Shown piece by piece: positions 25,440 to 33,617 of a stretch of 64,000 nucleotides of DNA. A program made the translations under genes and the position numbers. The notes under the pieces were generated by a model that was given only the letters and a program-made list of their open reading frames with translations, was not told the origin of the DNA and searched no databases. This DNA comes from Flavobacteriaceae bacterium CRH (GTDB taxonomy: Bacteria; Bacteroidota; Bacteroidia; Flavobacteriales; Flavobacteriaceae), in the NCBI GenBank assembly GCA_001507425.1, contig LMAJ01000009.1:1-64000 (forward strand), in the 5' to 3' direction. Within the stretch, counting starts at the first letter, position 1. Every line of letters starts with the position of its first letter.

Positions 25440-25504
25440 TCCAATTCTTCCAAATTCCAAATTCCAAAAAAATCTAAAATCTAAAATCCGCAATCTAAAA
25501 TTCA
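25440..25504. repeat. Heptamer-period repeat (AATTCCA / AATCTAA family)
   Basis: It is built from units such as AATTCCA and AATCTAA between the S4 gene and the phosphoribosyltransferase gene. The same unit types occur at 801-838. The right end (TTTG then TATTTTAG) may double as the promoter of the next gene. Confidence 0.7.
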
Positions 25505-25531
25505 ATTTGTATTTTAGCAAAAAAATAAATC

Positions 25532-26032
25532 ATGAGCAAAAACATCATATTAACGAATCAGGAAATCGAACATAAAATAAAACGTATCGCATATCAAATT
25601 TACGAGACTTTTGTTGATGAAGAAGAAGTTGTTATTGCCGGAATCGCTTCAAACGGATCTGTTTTTGCCGAAAAAATCGCTGTAGCATTAAGCAATATTT
25701 CAACACTTAAAATTTCTCTTTGTGAAGTTAAGGTTGACAAACAAAATCCGCAGCTCCCAATTCAGACTTCATTAACTAAAGAACAATACGAAAACAAAGG
25801 ATTAGTTCTTGTTGATGATGTTTTAAATTCAGGTACTACTTTAATATATGCAGTTCGCCATTTCTTAGACGTTCCTCTTAAGAAATTTAAAACCGCAGTA
25901 CTTGTCGACAGAAATCACAAAAAATATCCTGTAAAGGCCGATTTTAAAGGAATTTCTCTTTCTACATCTTTATTAGAGCACGTTCAGGTTGTTTTTGATG
26001 AAAATGGAGGCGATCATGCTTTTTTAAGCTAA
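25532..26032 (+). CDS. PyrR-like phosphoribosyltransferase-family protein
   Basis: 166 residues with a type I phosphoribosyltransferase fold. The PRPP-binding loop is VLVDDVLNSGTTL (near 92-105), with a flexible region before it (VDKQNPQLPIQTSL). Related proteins are PyrR regulators or base phosphoribosyltransferases. Substrate and regulatory role are not decidable from sequence, and no pyr genes are nearby. Its last 9 bases overlap the end of the convergent shikimate kinase gene. Confidence 0.85.
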   Translation: MSKNIILTNQEIEHKIKRIAYQIYETFVDEEEVVIAGIASNGSVFAEKIAVALSNISTLKISLCEVKVDKQNPQLPIQTSLTKEQYENKGLVLVDDVLNSGTTLIYAVRHFLDVPLKKFKTAVLVDRNHKKYPVKADFKGISLSTSLLEHVQVVFDENGGDHAFLS

Positions 26033-26542
26033 GATCGCCATAATATCCTGAACCGTTTCTTCGACAGTCCTATTATCAACCGAAACTTTATGTTGTGCAT
26101 GGTTGTAATAAAAGCTTCTGTCGAATAAATGCTTTGCAATAAACTCTTTCATTTCCTCTTCATCCATATTCGCAATTAACGGGCGTTTGCTTTTGTTATG
26201 AACCAATCTATTAAATAAGGTGTCTATTGAAGCCTTTAAATAAATTGAAGCGACATCATCTCTTTTTAATAATTCGTGATTATTGGCATAACATGGAGTT
26301 CCTCCGCCCAAACCTATTATGCTATTTTCTGAAGATTGAAGTAATTCTACAAAAATTTCGTGTTCTAATTTTCTAAAATATATTTCTCCGTGTTGTTCAA
26401 AAATCTCATTTATCGATAAATTTGCTTTTTTTTCGATGCATTTGTCCAAATCTAAAAATGGAATATTGGTGAGTTTTGATAAATTTTGGGCAATTGTTGA
26501 CTTTCCGCACCCCATATATCCTAATAATATGATTTTTTTCAT
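26024..26542 (-). CDS. aroK: Shikimate kinase
   Basis: 172 residues. It phosphorylates shikimate in the aromatic amino acid pathway. The P-loop GYMGCGKSTIAQNL (residues 8-21), shikimate-binding FLDLDKCIEKK and FRKLEHEIF, and IGLGGGTPCY are all present, with the lid segment NKSKRPLI. Length and start are normal. It is convergent with the phosphoribosyltransferase gene. Confidence 0.95.
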   Translation of the reverse strand: MKKIILLGYMGCGKSTIAQNLSKLTNIPFLDLDKCIEKKANLSINEIFEQHGEIYFRKLEHEIFVELLQSSENSIIGLGGGTPCYANNHELLKRDDVASIYLKASIDTLFNRLVHNKSKRPLIANMDEEEMKEFIAKHLFDRSFYYNHAQHKVSVDNRTVEETVQDIMAILA

Positions 26543-26613
26543 TTTAATAATTACCTAAAAATTAAGGTGTTGTAAATTTTGTTTAAAAAAAGACAAATTT
26601 ATAATAAATAAGC

Positions 26614-26645
26614 TTGCAAATATCAAAAATAACTCCTTATATTTG
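26614..26645 (+). promoter_or_regulatory. tRNA operon promoter
   Basis: TTG at 26614-26616 and TATATTTG at 26638-26645, ending 24 bases before the first tRNA-Lys. Confidence 0.55.
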
Positions 26646-26669
26646 CACCCGCATTCAAGGAAAGAATAT

Positions 26670-26742
26670 GACTCGATAGCTCAGTTGGTAGAGCACATCA
26701 CTTTTAATGATGGGGTCCTGGGTTCGAGCCCCAGTCGGGTCA
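26670..26742 (+). tRNA. tRNA-Lys (TTT anticodon), copy 1
   Basis: A 73-base cloverleaf with acceptor GACTCGA pairing TCGGGTC (one G-T), D-arm, anticodon stem CATCA/TGATG with loop CTTTTAA (anticodon TTT), T-loop TTCGAGC and discriminator A. No encoded CCA. Confidence 0.96.
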
Positions 26743-26780
26743 CAAATTGTGACTCACAATATAACTTTTCTTGAAGCAAT

Positions 26781-26853
26781 GACTCGATAGCTCAGTTGGT
26801 AGAGCACATCACTTTTAATGATGGGGTCCTGGGTTCGAGCCCCAGTCGGGTCA
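26781..26853 (+). tRNA. tRNA-Lys (TTT anticodon), copy 2
   Basis: Identical in sequence to the copy at 26670-26742, 38 bases downstream, in the same transcript. A tandem duplication, common for tRNA-Lys in Flavobacterium. Confidence 0.96.
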
Positions 26854-26854
26854 C

Positions 26855-26890
26855 AAAAAAGGTCGAGTAATTATTTACTTGACCTTTTTT
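26855..26890 (+). terminator. Terminator after the tRNA-Lys pair
   Basis: AAAAAGGTCGAGTAA pairs with TTACTTGACCTTTTTT around a short ATT-type loop, with one internal mismatch (G against T). The T-run ends directly before the tRNA-Leu gene, so tRNA-Leu is either read through or has its own start. Confidence 0.75.
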
Positions 26891-26897
26891 CATTTTC

Positions 26898-26980
26898 GGC
26901 CACGTGGAGAAACGGTAGACTTGCCATCTTGAGGGGGTGGTGCTCGTAAGGGCGTGTGGGTTCAAATCCCACCGTGGTCA
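26898..26980 (+). tRNA. tRNA-Leu (GAG anticodon)
   Basis: 83 bases with acceptor GGCCACG/CGTGGTC, anticodon stem CCATC/GGTGG with loop TTGAGGG (anticodon GAG), the long variable arm of a class II tRNA, T-loop TTCAAAT and discriminator A. Confidence 0.93.
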
Positions 26981-26985
26981 CAAAC

Positions 26986-27024
26986 AAGCGGAAATCTTTA
27001 TTCATAAAGGTTTCCGCTTTTTTT
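26986..27024 (+). terminator. Terminator after tRNA-Leu
   Basis: AAGCGGAAA (26986-26994) pairs with TTTCCGCTT (27011-27019), extended by TCTTTAT/ATAAAGG-type pairs in the loop, followed by a T-run. Confidence 0.85.
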
Positions 27025-27481
27025 ATTTTTAAATTAACCCGTCTACATATAATTTTCGATATTGCTTCAAAAATAATTTATATTTACAAAACTGTAAACT
27101 ACATCCATTATATAATATAAAGACAAAATTATTGACATTGGTTATATTTTTTTGAAAGTAAATAATTTGACCGATAAATTTAGACAGAAAGACTAATGAA
27201 AATTTCAAAAATTATATCTCACTCAGTATCTTAAAATTCTTCAATAGAGGGTTCGAATTCTGTATTGCCACGTTCACAAAAAATAAAAACATCTAATTCA
27301 TAAGGTTTTGAAAACATAAAATCAGACTATCTTTGCCCATCATGGCAAAAAAGAATTTTGCAGATAATTATACCATCTCGTTTTTCTTGTTTCAAATCAT
27401 AAATAAACAATAACCATACTAGTTCAACTTCCTTAGATTTTTTTTATTAGTTTCGCATTCAACCTTAACAGTTATAACATT
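27025..27481. other. Intergenic region with a tRNA 3'-end remnant
   Basis: 457 AT-rich bases without a gene. At about 27246-27279 there is GAGGGTTCGAATTCTG followed by CACGTTCACAAA, which resembles the T-arm and 3' end of the tRNA-Leu just upstream (GTGGGTTCAAATCCCAC, then GTGGTCACAAA) but cannot form a proper stem. The rest shows no structure I can support. Confidence 0.4.
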
Positions 27482-28300
27482 ATGACATTAATATCCAAAG
27501 AAAAATTTTCTGAAGCTGCCGGCCTTTCAAAAATTCCTATCCCAGGATTACCTTCTTATTTAATGAAAGTAATGAAAATTAACAATTTAAATGCGATTGT
27601 AAAAGACGCCGGTAATCTTGAGGGTGCAGATTTTGCAAACTACGTTTTAATGAAAATTGGTGTAAAGGTTCAATTTGATGCTGCCGAATTACTAAATATC
27701 CCTCGTGAAGGAGCATTTATAGTTGTTGCAAATCATCCCTATGGAGGTATCGAATCATTGGCTTTATTAAGTACGATTGCTAAAATACGTCCTGACACCA
27801 TGTATATGGGCAATTTTCTATTAAAGGAAATTCCAAATCTTGAAAAATGCATTATTGCGGTAAATCCATTTGAGAACGTTCAAAATTCTGCGAGTATTAC
27901 AGGACTAAAAATGACACTGAAAGCTCTGTCAGATGGTATTCCTGTTGCAATATTTCCTGCCGGAGAAGTTTCATCTTATGATTTTAAAACGAGTCAAATT
28001 ACAGATCCTGAATGGCATCCTGTAGTAGGGAAAATTATTTCTAAAGCCGACGTTCCTATTTTACCTATCTATTTTCACGGAAATAATGGTTTTTTCTTCA
28101 GTATGCTAAAATCAATTCATCCCATGTTACAAACTTCAAAACTAATCTCAGAACTTTTTAACAAACAGGGACATGTTCTAAAGATGACTATTGGAGAAAC
28201 TATTTTTTTAACTAAGGTCAGAGGTAAAGTTTCTGATCCCCTAATGTTAAAAAATCTCAGAAGCAAGTTGTATGCTCTAAAAAATCAATTACATAATTAA
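27482..28300 (+). CDS. Lysophospholipid acyltransferase-family protein (PlsC-like)
   Basis: 272 residues. The acyltransferase HX4(D/E)-type motif is present in ANHPYGGIESLAL (near 80-92), followed by IFPAGEVSSYDF (near 160), which binds the phosphate of the acceptor. Such enzymes add acyl chains to lysophospholipids or, in Bacteroidota, to ornithine or other aminolipids; hemolysin-like acyltransferases have this form. No membrane helix is obvious. The gene stands alone and ends in a terminator shared with the convergent gene. Confidence 0.87.
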   Translation: MTLISKEKFSEAAGLSKIPIPGLPSYLMKVMKINNLNAIVKDAGNLEGADFANYVLMKIGVKVQFDAAELLNIPREGAFIVVANHPYGGIESLALLSTIAKIRPDTMYMGNFLLKEIPNLEKCIIAVNPFENVQNSASITGLKMTLKALSDGIPVAIFPAGEVSSYDFKTSQITDPEWHPVVGKIISKADVPILPIYFHGNNGFFFSMLKSIHPMLQTSKLISELFNKQGHVLKMTIGETIFLTKVRGKVSDPLMLKNLRSKLYALKNQLHN

Positions 28301-28313
28301 TATGGGATTATAA

Positions 28314-28359
28314 AAAAGGAGCTTACAATCAAAATTAATATTGACTGCCAGCTCCTTTT
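28314..28359. terminator. Shared terminator between convergent genes
   Basis: AAAAGGAGCT (28314-28323) pairs with AGCTCCTTTT (28350-28359) across a 26-base loop, with A- and T-rich ends usable in both directions. Confidence 0.65.
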
Positions 28360-28390
28360 AGTGATCTAAAAAATACTTATAAAATATGTA

Positions 28391-29668
28391 TTATGCTTTT
28401 GGAGGTGTTCCTTCAGCATTTGCGGCTACTACATCAATTTGAATTAACGCATCTTTAGGTAAAGCTAACACGCCAATTGTTCTTCTTGCAGGAATACCGG
28501 TTGGGAAGAATGTCGTATAAACTTGGTCTACTGCATCAATATCTTCAATATTTTTAAGGAAGATATTAACTTTAACTATATCATCTTTAGTGTGACCAAT
28601 ACTTTCTAAAATTGTCTCGATATTCTTTAAGCACTGTCCTGCCTGTTCTTTTACTCCTCCGGCTACTATTTCATCTGTTTTTGGATTTAAAGGTAATTGG
28701 CCTGAAATGTGATTGTAATGAGAAAATGCTACTGTTTGTGTAGATAAAGAATTCTTTGGTGCATTTTCAGTATTTTTTGCCTTTATTACGATTCCGTGTC
28801 TGTCTTCAATAGCTTGCGGCGGTGTACCGTCTCCATGTGATACTACTGCTTCAATTTGAACCAATGCATGCATCGGTAAAGCTGATGCTGCAATTACTGT
28901 TCTTGCAGGAAGGTAAGCTACGGCCCGTGCGATAGCTGAGTCCGGAAAGAATGTAGTGTAAACTTCGTTTACGGCTTCTATATCTGAAAGATTTTTAAGA
29001 AAAATATTAATTTTAACAATATCATCAAAAGGAACATCAATACTTTCTAAAATTGCTTTGATATTTTTTAAGCATTGCCCCGCCTGCTCTTTTACACCGC
29101 CAGTTATTAATCTGCCCGTTTTTGGATCAATAGGCAATTGAGCGGAAAGATTATTGTAATGTGAAAAAGATACCGTTTGTGAAGATAGAGGAGATATTGG
29201 AGCATTTGCTGTATTATTCGTAAGCTTTATGAGATTACCAGCTTGTGGTGCATTTGGAATTGTACCTTCTCCGTTTGAAACAAGTGCTTCAATTTGTACC
29301 AATGCATTCATTGGTAAAGCTGCAACTGCCACTATCGTGCGTGTAGGAACATAAGTCGAGAAGAATGTTTTATAAACCTCATCTATAGCGTCAATATCTT
29401 TGATATTCGTAACGAATACAGTAATTCTAACAACATCGCTCATAACGTGATCAATACTTTCTACAATTGCCTTGATATTTTTAAAGCATTGTAGCGCTTG
29501 CTCTTTTACACCTCCGGCTACCAATTCGCCAGATTTTGGATCGATTGGTAATTGTGCTGAAAGATTATTATAGTGAGAAAATGCTACTGTCTGCGAATAT
29601 GGACCAATACTTTTTGGAGCATTTATTGTATTTCTCGCTAATACTGAATTTAATTTATTTGAACTCAT
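28391..29668 (-). CDS. Three fused RidA (YjgF) domains in one polypeptide
   Basis: 425 residues forming three consecutive RidA domains (about 1-138, 145-287, 296-425), each repeating SQTV-FSHYN, LP-(I/L)(D/N)PK, GGVKEQA-QC-KNI and ALP--ALVQIEA-V. RidA is normally a trimer of single domains with active sites between subunits, hydrolysing reactive imines such as 2-aminoacrylate. All three domains keep the arginine equivalent to Arg105 of E. coli RidA (PTRTIV, PARTVI, PARRTI). Only the first keeps the GPY tyrosine, and the third has Asp in place of the final Glu. There is no signal peptide. It lies 88 bases after the TonB receptor gene at the end of the urease island, on the same strand. Confidence 0.9.
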   Translation of the reverse strand: MSSNKLNSVLARNTINAPKSIGPYSQTVAFSHYNNLSAQLPIDPKSGELVAGGVKEQALQCFKNIKAIVESIDHVMSDVVRITVFVTNIKDIDAIDEVYKTFFSTYVPTRTIVAVAALPMNALVQIEALVSNGEGTIPNAPQAGNLIKLTNNTANAPISPLSSQTVSFSHYNNLSAQLPIDPKTGRLITGGVKEQAGQCLKNIKAILESIDVPFDDIVKINIFLKNLSDIEAVNEVYTTFFPDSAIARAVAYLPARTVIAASALPMHALVQIEAVVSHGDGTPPQAIEDRHGIVIKAKNTENAPKNSLSTQTVAFSHYNHISGQLPLNPKTDEIVAGGVKEQAGQCLKNIETILESIGHTKDDIVKVNIFLKNIEDIDAVDQVYTTFFPTGIPARRTIGVLALPKDALIQIDVVAANAEGTPPKA

Positions 29669-29755
29669 TTTGTATAATATTTATTTTAATAATTTGCTGT
29701 TTTAATTAAGCTTGAATAAAAGTGTTTATTCCGATTACATGTAATTTATTGAATA

Positions 29756-32011
29756 TTAAAAATTGAATTTTATTCCTGTTTTGAAATAAAACGGAGTACC
29801 TGGCGTGAAATTAATATCATCTACTGGCACTGTTTCATTCTTTAATTTACTTACTGTTTCAAATTGAGCTTCATACCATTTTACATTAAAAAGGTTCTGC
29901 ATCTGAATATTAAATTCCCAATTCTTTTTAGTGTATGTAAGTATTAAATCATTTACAAAATATCCTTTAGCAGTTAAACTGTAATCTTCGTTTGCTGGGC
30001 GGTCTGCCATGTAACGATATCTTAAATTGGCTGAAATACCAGATGAAAATTTTGCAGAAATACCACCAGTCGAAGTAAATGTTGGTGCCAGAGGAATATA
30101 GTTTTGTCCCGCAGCTTCATCTGTAAAACGTGGTTTGGCATAGTTACCATCAATATCAATATACAACCATTTTAAAGGTTGATAGCGAAGGCTTAGATCG
30201 ATGCCTAATCGTCTGGTTTTACCTGAAGGCTCCCAAGTTCCTTCATCACCACTAAAAACGAATTCCTGCTCTAAATCTAACCACCATAAAGCCGGTTGTA
30301 TATATAAACCGGGCAATGGTTTGATAACTGCACCAAGATCTGCTCCTATCGATGATGGCAATACATCATGACCGGATTGAGCTATTACCACACGAACATC
30401 ATTGGAATGAAACCCTTTTCCGGCTTTTGCATATAATTGTAATTTAGAATCTACAGTATAAAAGACATTTAATTTTGGACTAATTTTAGTTGCCTGTTGT
30501 CCTTGAGTTGTTCCTAAAGAAGATAACCTGTCAAAATAATTGAAAATAAAATAGTCTAAACGAATTGAAGGATTAACCAACCATTTACCTGAATGCCATT
30601 CTGCCTGAGTGTATAAATTCAGGTTTGTTTCTGTAGCCGAAGCATCTGTGATTTGATCAAGTAAAGTATTTCTTCTGTAAACATGATTTAATTGTAAATT
30701 AGTAATATCATCCATTCGCAAACCTGTCCCGGATTCCCAGACTATATTACTATTCTTTAAGAAGATTTTTTGTGTGTATTTATGATCATAACCGTAAATA
30801 TTGCGATTATCTATCTGATTTATCTCATCTCCATTTATATAATCTTTAGCATAAAAAGTAAAATCAGAATAGAGATTAAATGCATATTTTGAATAAAAGA
30901 AAAAACTCTGCCAATCTTTATATTCATCAATCTTGTGTTTGTATTGAAAGGAAAGGTTGGTTCTTGAAGTATTTCCTCCTTCAGAAGGATCTATAGAACC
31001 CCATCTTGATACGATGTCTTGTGCAACAGCACGTTCGGGAATTTGCCCCGAAGCATTCCAACTGGAATTAAAAGTTGAGGCTTGAAATTTTATATAATTT
31101 TTATCACTGATTTTAGCATCATATTTAGCAAATAAATTGAGTCTGTTAAAATTCTGCTTTACTTCAAAAGGACCATTAGTAAAATTGTATTCTCCTGCTA
31201 TATAAGCACTTTTATTGGTTATTTCTTTGGGTAAAAGATTAAAAACACCCACAGTACGAATGGTATTAAAAGATCCTGTTTCTAATTTAAACATGCTATT
31301 ATCAACGCGATCAAATGTAGAAAAATTGACATAGCCGGCTGTACAAAAATCACCCTTATCTGCATAATAAGATCCTTTCCCAAAATCAATATCTTTTACT
31401 GTTTCGGGTATTACAAAATGCAAATCAGAATAGCCTTGTCCGTGTGCGTGCGAAGGCATATTTACAGGAAGTCCGTCAACTGTAATATTAACATCTGTCC
31501 CATGATCAGCATCAAATCCGCGTAGAAAAATTTGTTCAGCCTTTCCACCTCCTGCATGTTGCGCTATAAACAATCCCGGCACTTTTCTGAGTAAATCCTG
31601 AGCACTATTAACCGGAGTCATCTTAAGGTCTACTTTCATTATCTGGCCAATTAAAAATTTCGAACTGCTTACGACTACATCACTCAATTTTATACCGGAT
31701 CGCTCCAAATCAATGGTAAATTTCTGATCAGTGTTTGCAATAATTATTGTTTTCTGTTCAAATTCAGCATGACTTACAATTAAAGTGTCAGGAACATTTT
31801 TTACTAGCAGTGAAAAACTTCCATCAGCCAGAGAATGTGTATGTTCTCCACTGCTGCGCAATACTATAGATGCGGTTTCCAGCGGTTTGCCAGTAGCTTC
31901 ATCTTTAATAACACCTCTGATTTGTGCATTCGAAACCTGCATTTGCAACAATAAAATAATAACAAAAACCACTTTGCGCAGTCCGTTGTAAAAATCACTT
32001 TCTTTCACCAT
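29756..32011 (-). CDS. TonB-dependent outer membrane receptor of the urease island
   Basis: 751 residues. It has a signal peptide (VSNAQ), a carboxypeptidase-regulatory-like domain (about 30-115, IRGVIKDEATGKPLETASIV), a plug domain (about 125-230, VNSAQDLLRKVPGLFIAQHA and QIFLRGFDADHGTD) and a 22-strand-type barrel ending in TPFYFKTGIKFNF. It imports a ligand too large or scarce for porins using TonB energy. Its place 11 bases after the urea channel gene suggests nickel complexes or a nitrogen source as ligand (inference). It is not a SusC-type protein: it is short and no SusD follows. Confidence 0.9.
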   Translation of the reverse strand: MVKESDFYNGLRKVVFVIILLLQMQVSNAQIRGVIKDEATGKPLETASIVLRSSGEHTHSLADGSFSLLVKNVPDTLIVSHAEFEQKTIIIANTDQKFTIDLERSGIKLSDVVVSSSKFLIGQIMKVDLKMTPVNSAQDLLRKVPGLFIAQHAGGGKAEQIFLRGFDADHGTDVNITVDGLPVNMPSHAHGQGYSDLHFVIPETVKDIDFGKGSYYADKGDFCTAGYVNFSTFDRVDNSMFKLETGSFNTIRTVGVFNLLPKEITNKSAYIAGEYNFTNGPFEVKQNFNRLNLFAKYDAKISDKNYIKFQASTFNSSWNASGQIPERAVAQDIVSRWGSIDPSEGGNTSRTNLSFQYKHKIDEYKDWQSFFFYSKYAFNLYSDFTFYAKDYINGDEINQIDNRNIYGYDHKYTQKIFLKNSNIVWESGTGLRMDDITNLQLNHVYRRNTLLDQITDASATETNLNLYTQAEWHSGKWLVNPSIRLDYFIFNYFDRLSSLGTTQGQQATKISPKLNVFYTVDSKLQLYAKAGKGFHSNDVRVVIAQSGHDVLPSSIGADLGAVIKPLPGLYIQPALWWLDLEQEFVFSGDEGTWEPSGKTRRLGIDLSLRYQPLKWLYIDIDGNYAKPRFTDEAAGQNYIPLAPTFTSTGGISAKFSSGISANLRYRYMADRPANEDYSLTAKGYFVNDLILTYTKKNWEFNIQMQNLFNVKWYEAQFETVSKLKNETVPVDDINFTPGTPFYFKTGIKFNF

Positions 32012-32022
32012 AAAAGATAAAT

Positions 32023-32886
32023 TTATTTAAGCTTTTCAGGGATTACTTTTTGGATACACAATACAATCCAGGATGCTGCCACAAATGGAAAAGTCAATAC
32101 TGAATAATTATAAGTAATCATTAATATTTCTATAAAAACACTCAGTGCAACAGATAACAATACATACAAACCATCAATTTTTTTAATTCCTGAAAAAGTA
32201 ATGGCACATAATACGGCATTGAAACTAAAAATCCCCATTTGAACATCCTGAGTAGGTTCATGAAAATAATAAGCTAATGTCGCACTCAAAACAGAACCCA
32301 GCAAACCATACAAAGCTGCTACGGGCGATGCTATAAAAACAGCTATAAAAAATAAAATTCCGGCTAAAACACTGCCCTGAAAAATTACCTCGCCAAATCC
32401 GTGAGTGGTAAGTGTGAAACCGTCGCTTACCAAAACATCTTTTACAGTTTCATGAACAGCGGGTAAGAAATTCAAATGATTTTTAAAAAAATATAAGCAA
32501 ACCCAGGTAACTACTATAAATGGAAATGTAAAGGCCGGTATCTTTTTACTGATAAAAAAATGTTGTATAATCGTTGCCAATGAAGCTCCAATTACAATTG
32601 CTCCCCAAATTAAGGGTGTAGCATCAAAATAAAAGACCAATGCCACACCAACCAATGTGGCGCTAAAACCATAAAGCCCCATATTTATTTCATCCTCATC
32701 ATATTTAAGGATTTTTGCCGTAAGTGTTCCTACAATAACAGCTAATACTGCTGCAATTCCGGAAATAATAGAATCATAAAAAATGCCCGCCAGAAACAAT
32801 AAACCGGTCCACTGATTATTTTGAAGCATTATTTGCCCAACACCTTTTAAATAAGGTGTTAAGATATTTTTATTATTTAAATTCAT
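32023..32886 (-). CDS. Urea transporter (UT family channel)
   Basis: 287 residues, ten-helix UT fold with internal duplication. Recognisable segments are LKGVGQIMLQNNQWTGLLFL (near 14-33) and its second-half counterpart FGEVIFQGSVLAGILFFIAV, and GLYGFSATLVGVAL paired with GIFSFNAVLCAITF, the two L-x-x-P-like pore halves. It gives passive urea entry across the inner membrane. Between the permease and TonB receptor genes of the urease island, it supplies substrate to the urease encoded upstream. Confidence 0.92.
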   Translation of the reverse strand: MNLNNKNILTPYLKGVGQIMLQNNQWTGLLFLAGIFYDSIISGIAAVLAVIVGTLTAKILKYDEDEINMGLYGFSATLVGVALVFYFDATPLIWGAIVIGASLATIIQHFFISKKIPAFTFPFIVVTWVCLYFFKNHLNFLPAVHETVKDVLVSDGFTLTTHGFGEVIFQGSVLAGILFFIAVFIASPVAALYGLLGSVLSATLAYYFHEPTQDVQMGIFSFNAVLCAITFSGIKKIDGLYVLLSVALSVFIEILMITYNYSVLTFPFVAASWIVLCIQKVIPEKLK

Positions 32887-32915
32887 GATTTTTATTTAAT
32901 TGAAATTAAAACATT

Positions 32916-33617
32916 TTACCAGCCAAAGAAGACCATTCCAATTCCGCAAACAGTGACAACGGCACCGCCTATTGCGGGTACGTATCTTTCTATTTTTTCT
33001 GTATTAAAAAAAGAATACCCAAATATTCCCATTAACACCATTAATACCATTGTTAAAGCAGTAACAACCGCAAATACACTTATTAGTATTATTATTTGAG
33101 ACGCAGAGCGCTGTGTACCTGAATAAAAAAGTAAGGGTACTAAGGGTTCGCTTGGGCCCATAACAAAAATAGCAAAGAGTATCCAGGGTGTAACTTTCGT
33201 TCTGTCCTGAGGGTATACCACCTCTCCATGTTTATGATTATAGACATAAATGTCGCCAGAATCATAAACATCAAAATGTTTGTGTGCTTTATTCAAATAA
33301 GCCTGCCATAAGCCCCACAGTAAATACACAAACCCAAATAACAGCAAACACCAACCCGAAAAATTACCTCGTAAATCCTGAAACATGGTTAACTTTGAAA
33401 GTTCCCAACCTAATACAACACCTATTAAACCAATAACAACAGAACTAAGAATATGTCCAAAACCACAAATGATTGTCCATGTTATTGTTTTAGAGAGTGA
33501 CCATTTTCTGGATCGTGACAATACGATAAATGGCAAATAATGATCGGGACCTGTTGCTGTATGCAGAAAACTGATGGTGATAGCAGAGAATATCAATGTC
33601 GTTAATTCAGCATTCAT
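32916..33617 (-). CDS. UreH/NicO-type nickel permease
   Basis: 233 residues with about six membrane helices. The N-terminal motif HTATGPDHYLPFIVLSR (residues 19-35) resembles the metal-binding HX4DH of NiCoT/UreH nickel transporters, and a histidine-rich loop (NKAHKHFDVYDSGD, YNHKHGE, about 108-135) fits a metal role. It probably brings nickel into the cell for urease. It overlaps the ureD stop by 4 bases and precedes the urea channel gene. Specificity for nickel is inferred from the operon. Confidence 0.85.
   Translation of the reverse strand: MNAELTTLIFSAITISFLHTATGPDHYLPFIVLSRSRKWSLSKTITWTIICGFGHILSSVVIGLIGVVLGWELSKLTMFQDLRGNFSGWCLLLFGFVYLLWGLWQAYLNKAHKHFDVYDSGDIYVYNHKHGEVVYPQDRTKVTPWILFAIFVMGPSEPLVPLLFYSGTQRSASQIIILISVFAVVTALTMVLMVLMGIFGYSFFNTEKIERYVPAIGGAVVTVCGIGMVFFGW

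Noticed and set aside
26670..26853. Two identical 73-base units considered as a CRISPR-like or mobile repeat
   Set aside because: They are simply two identical tRNA-Lys genes. I saw no CRISPR array anywhere in the window.
29756..32011. SusC/SusD-type glycan uptake pair
   Set aside because: The receptor is short for SusC and no SusD-like lipoprotein gene is adjacent; the neighbours are urea and nickel genes.
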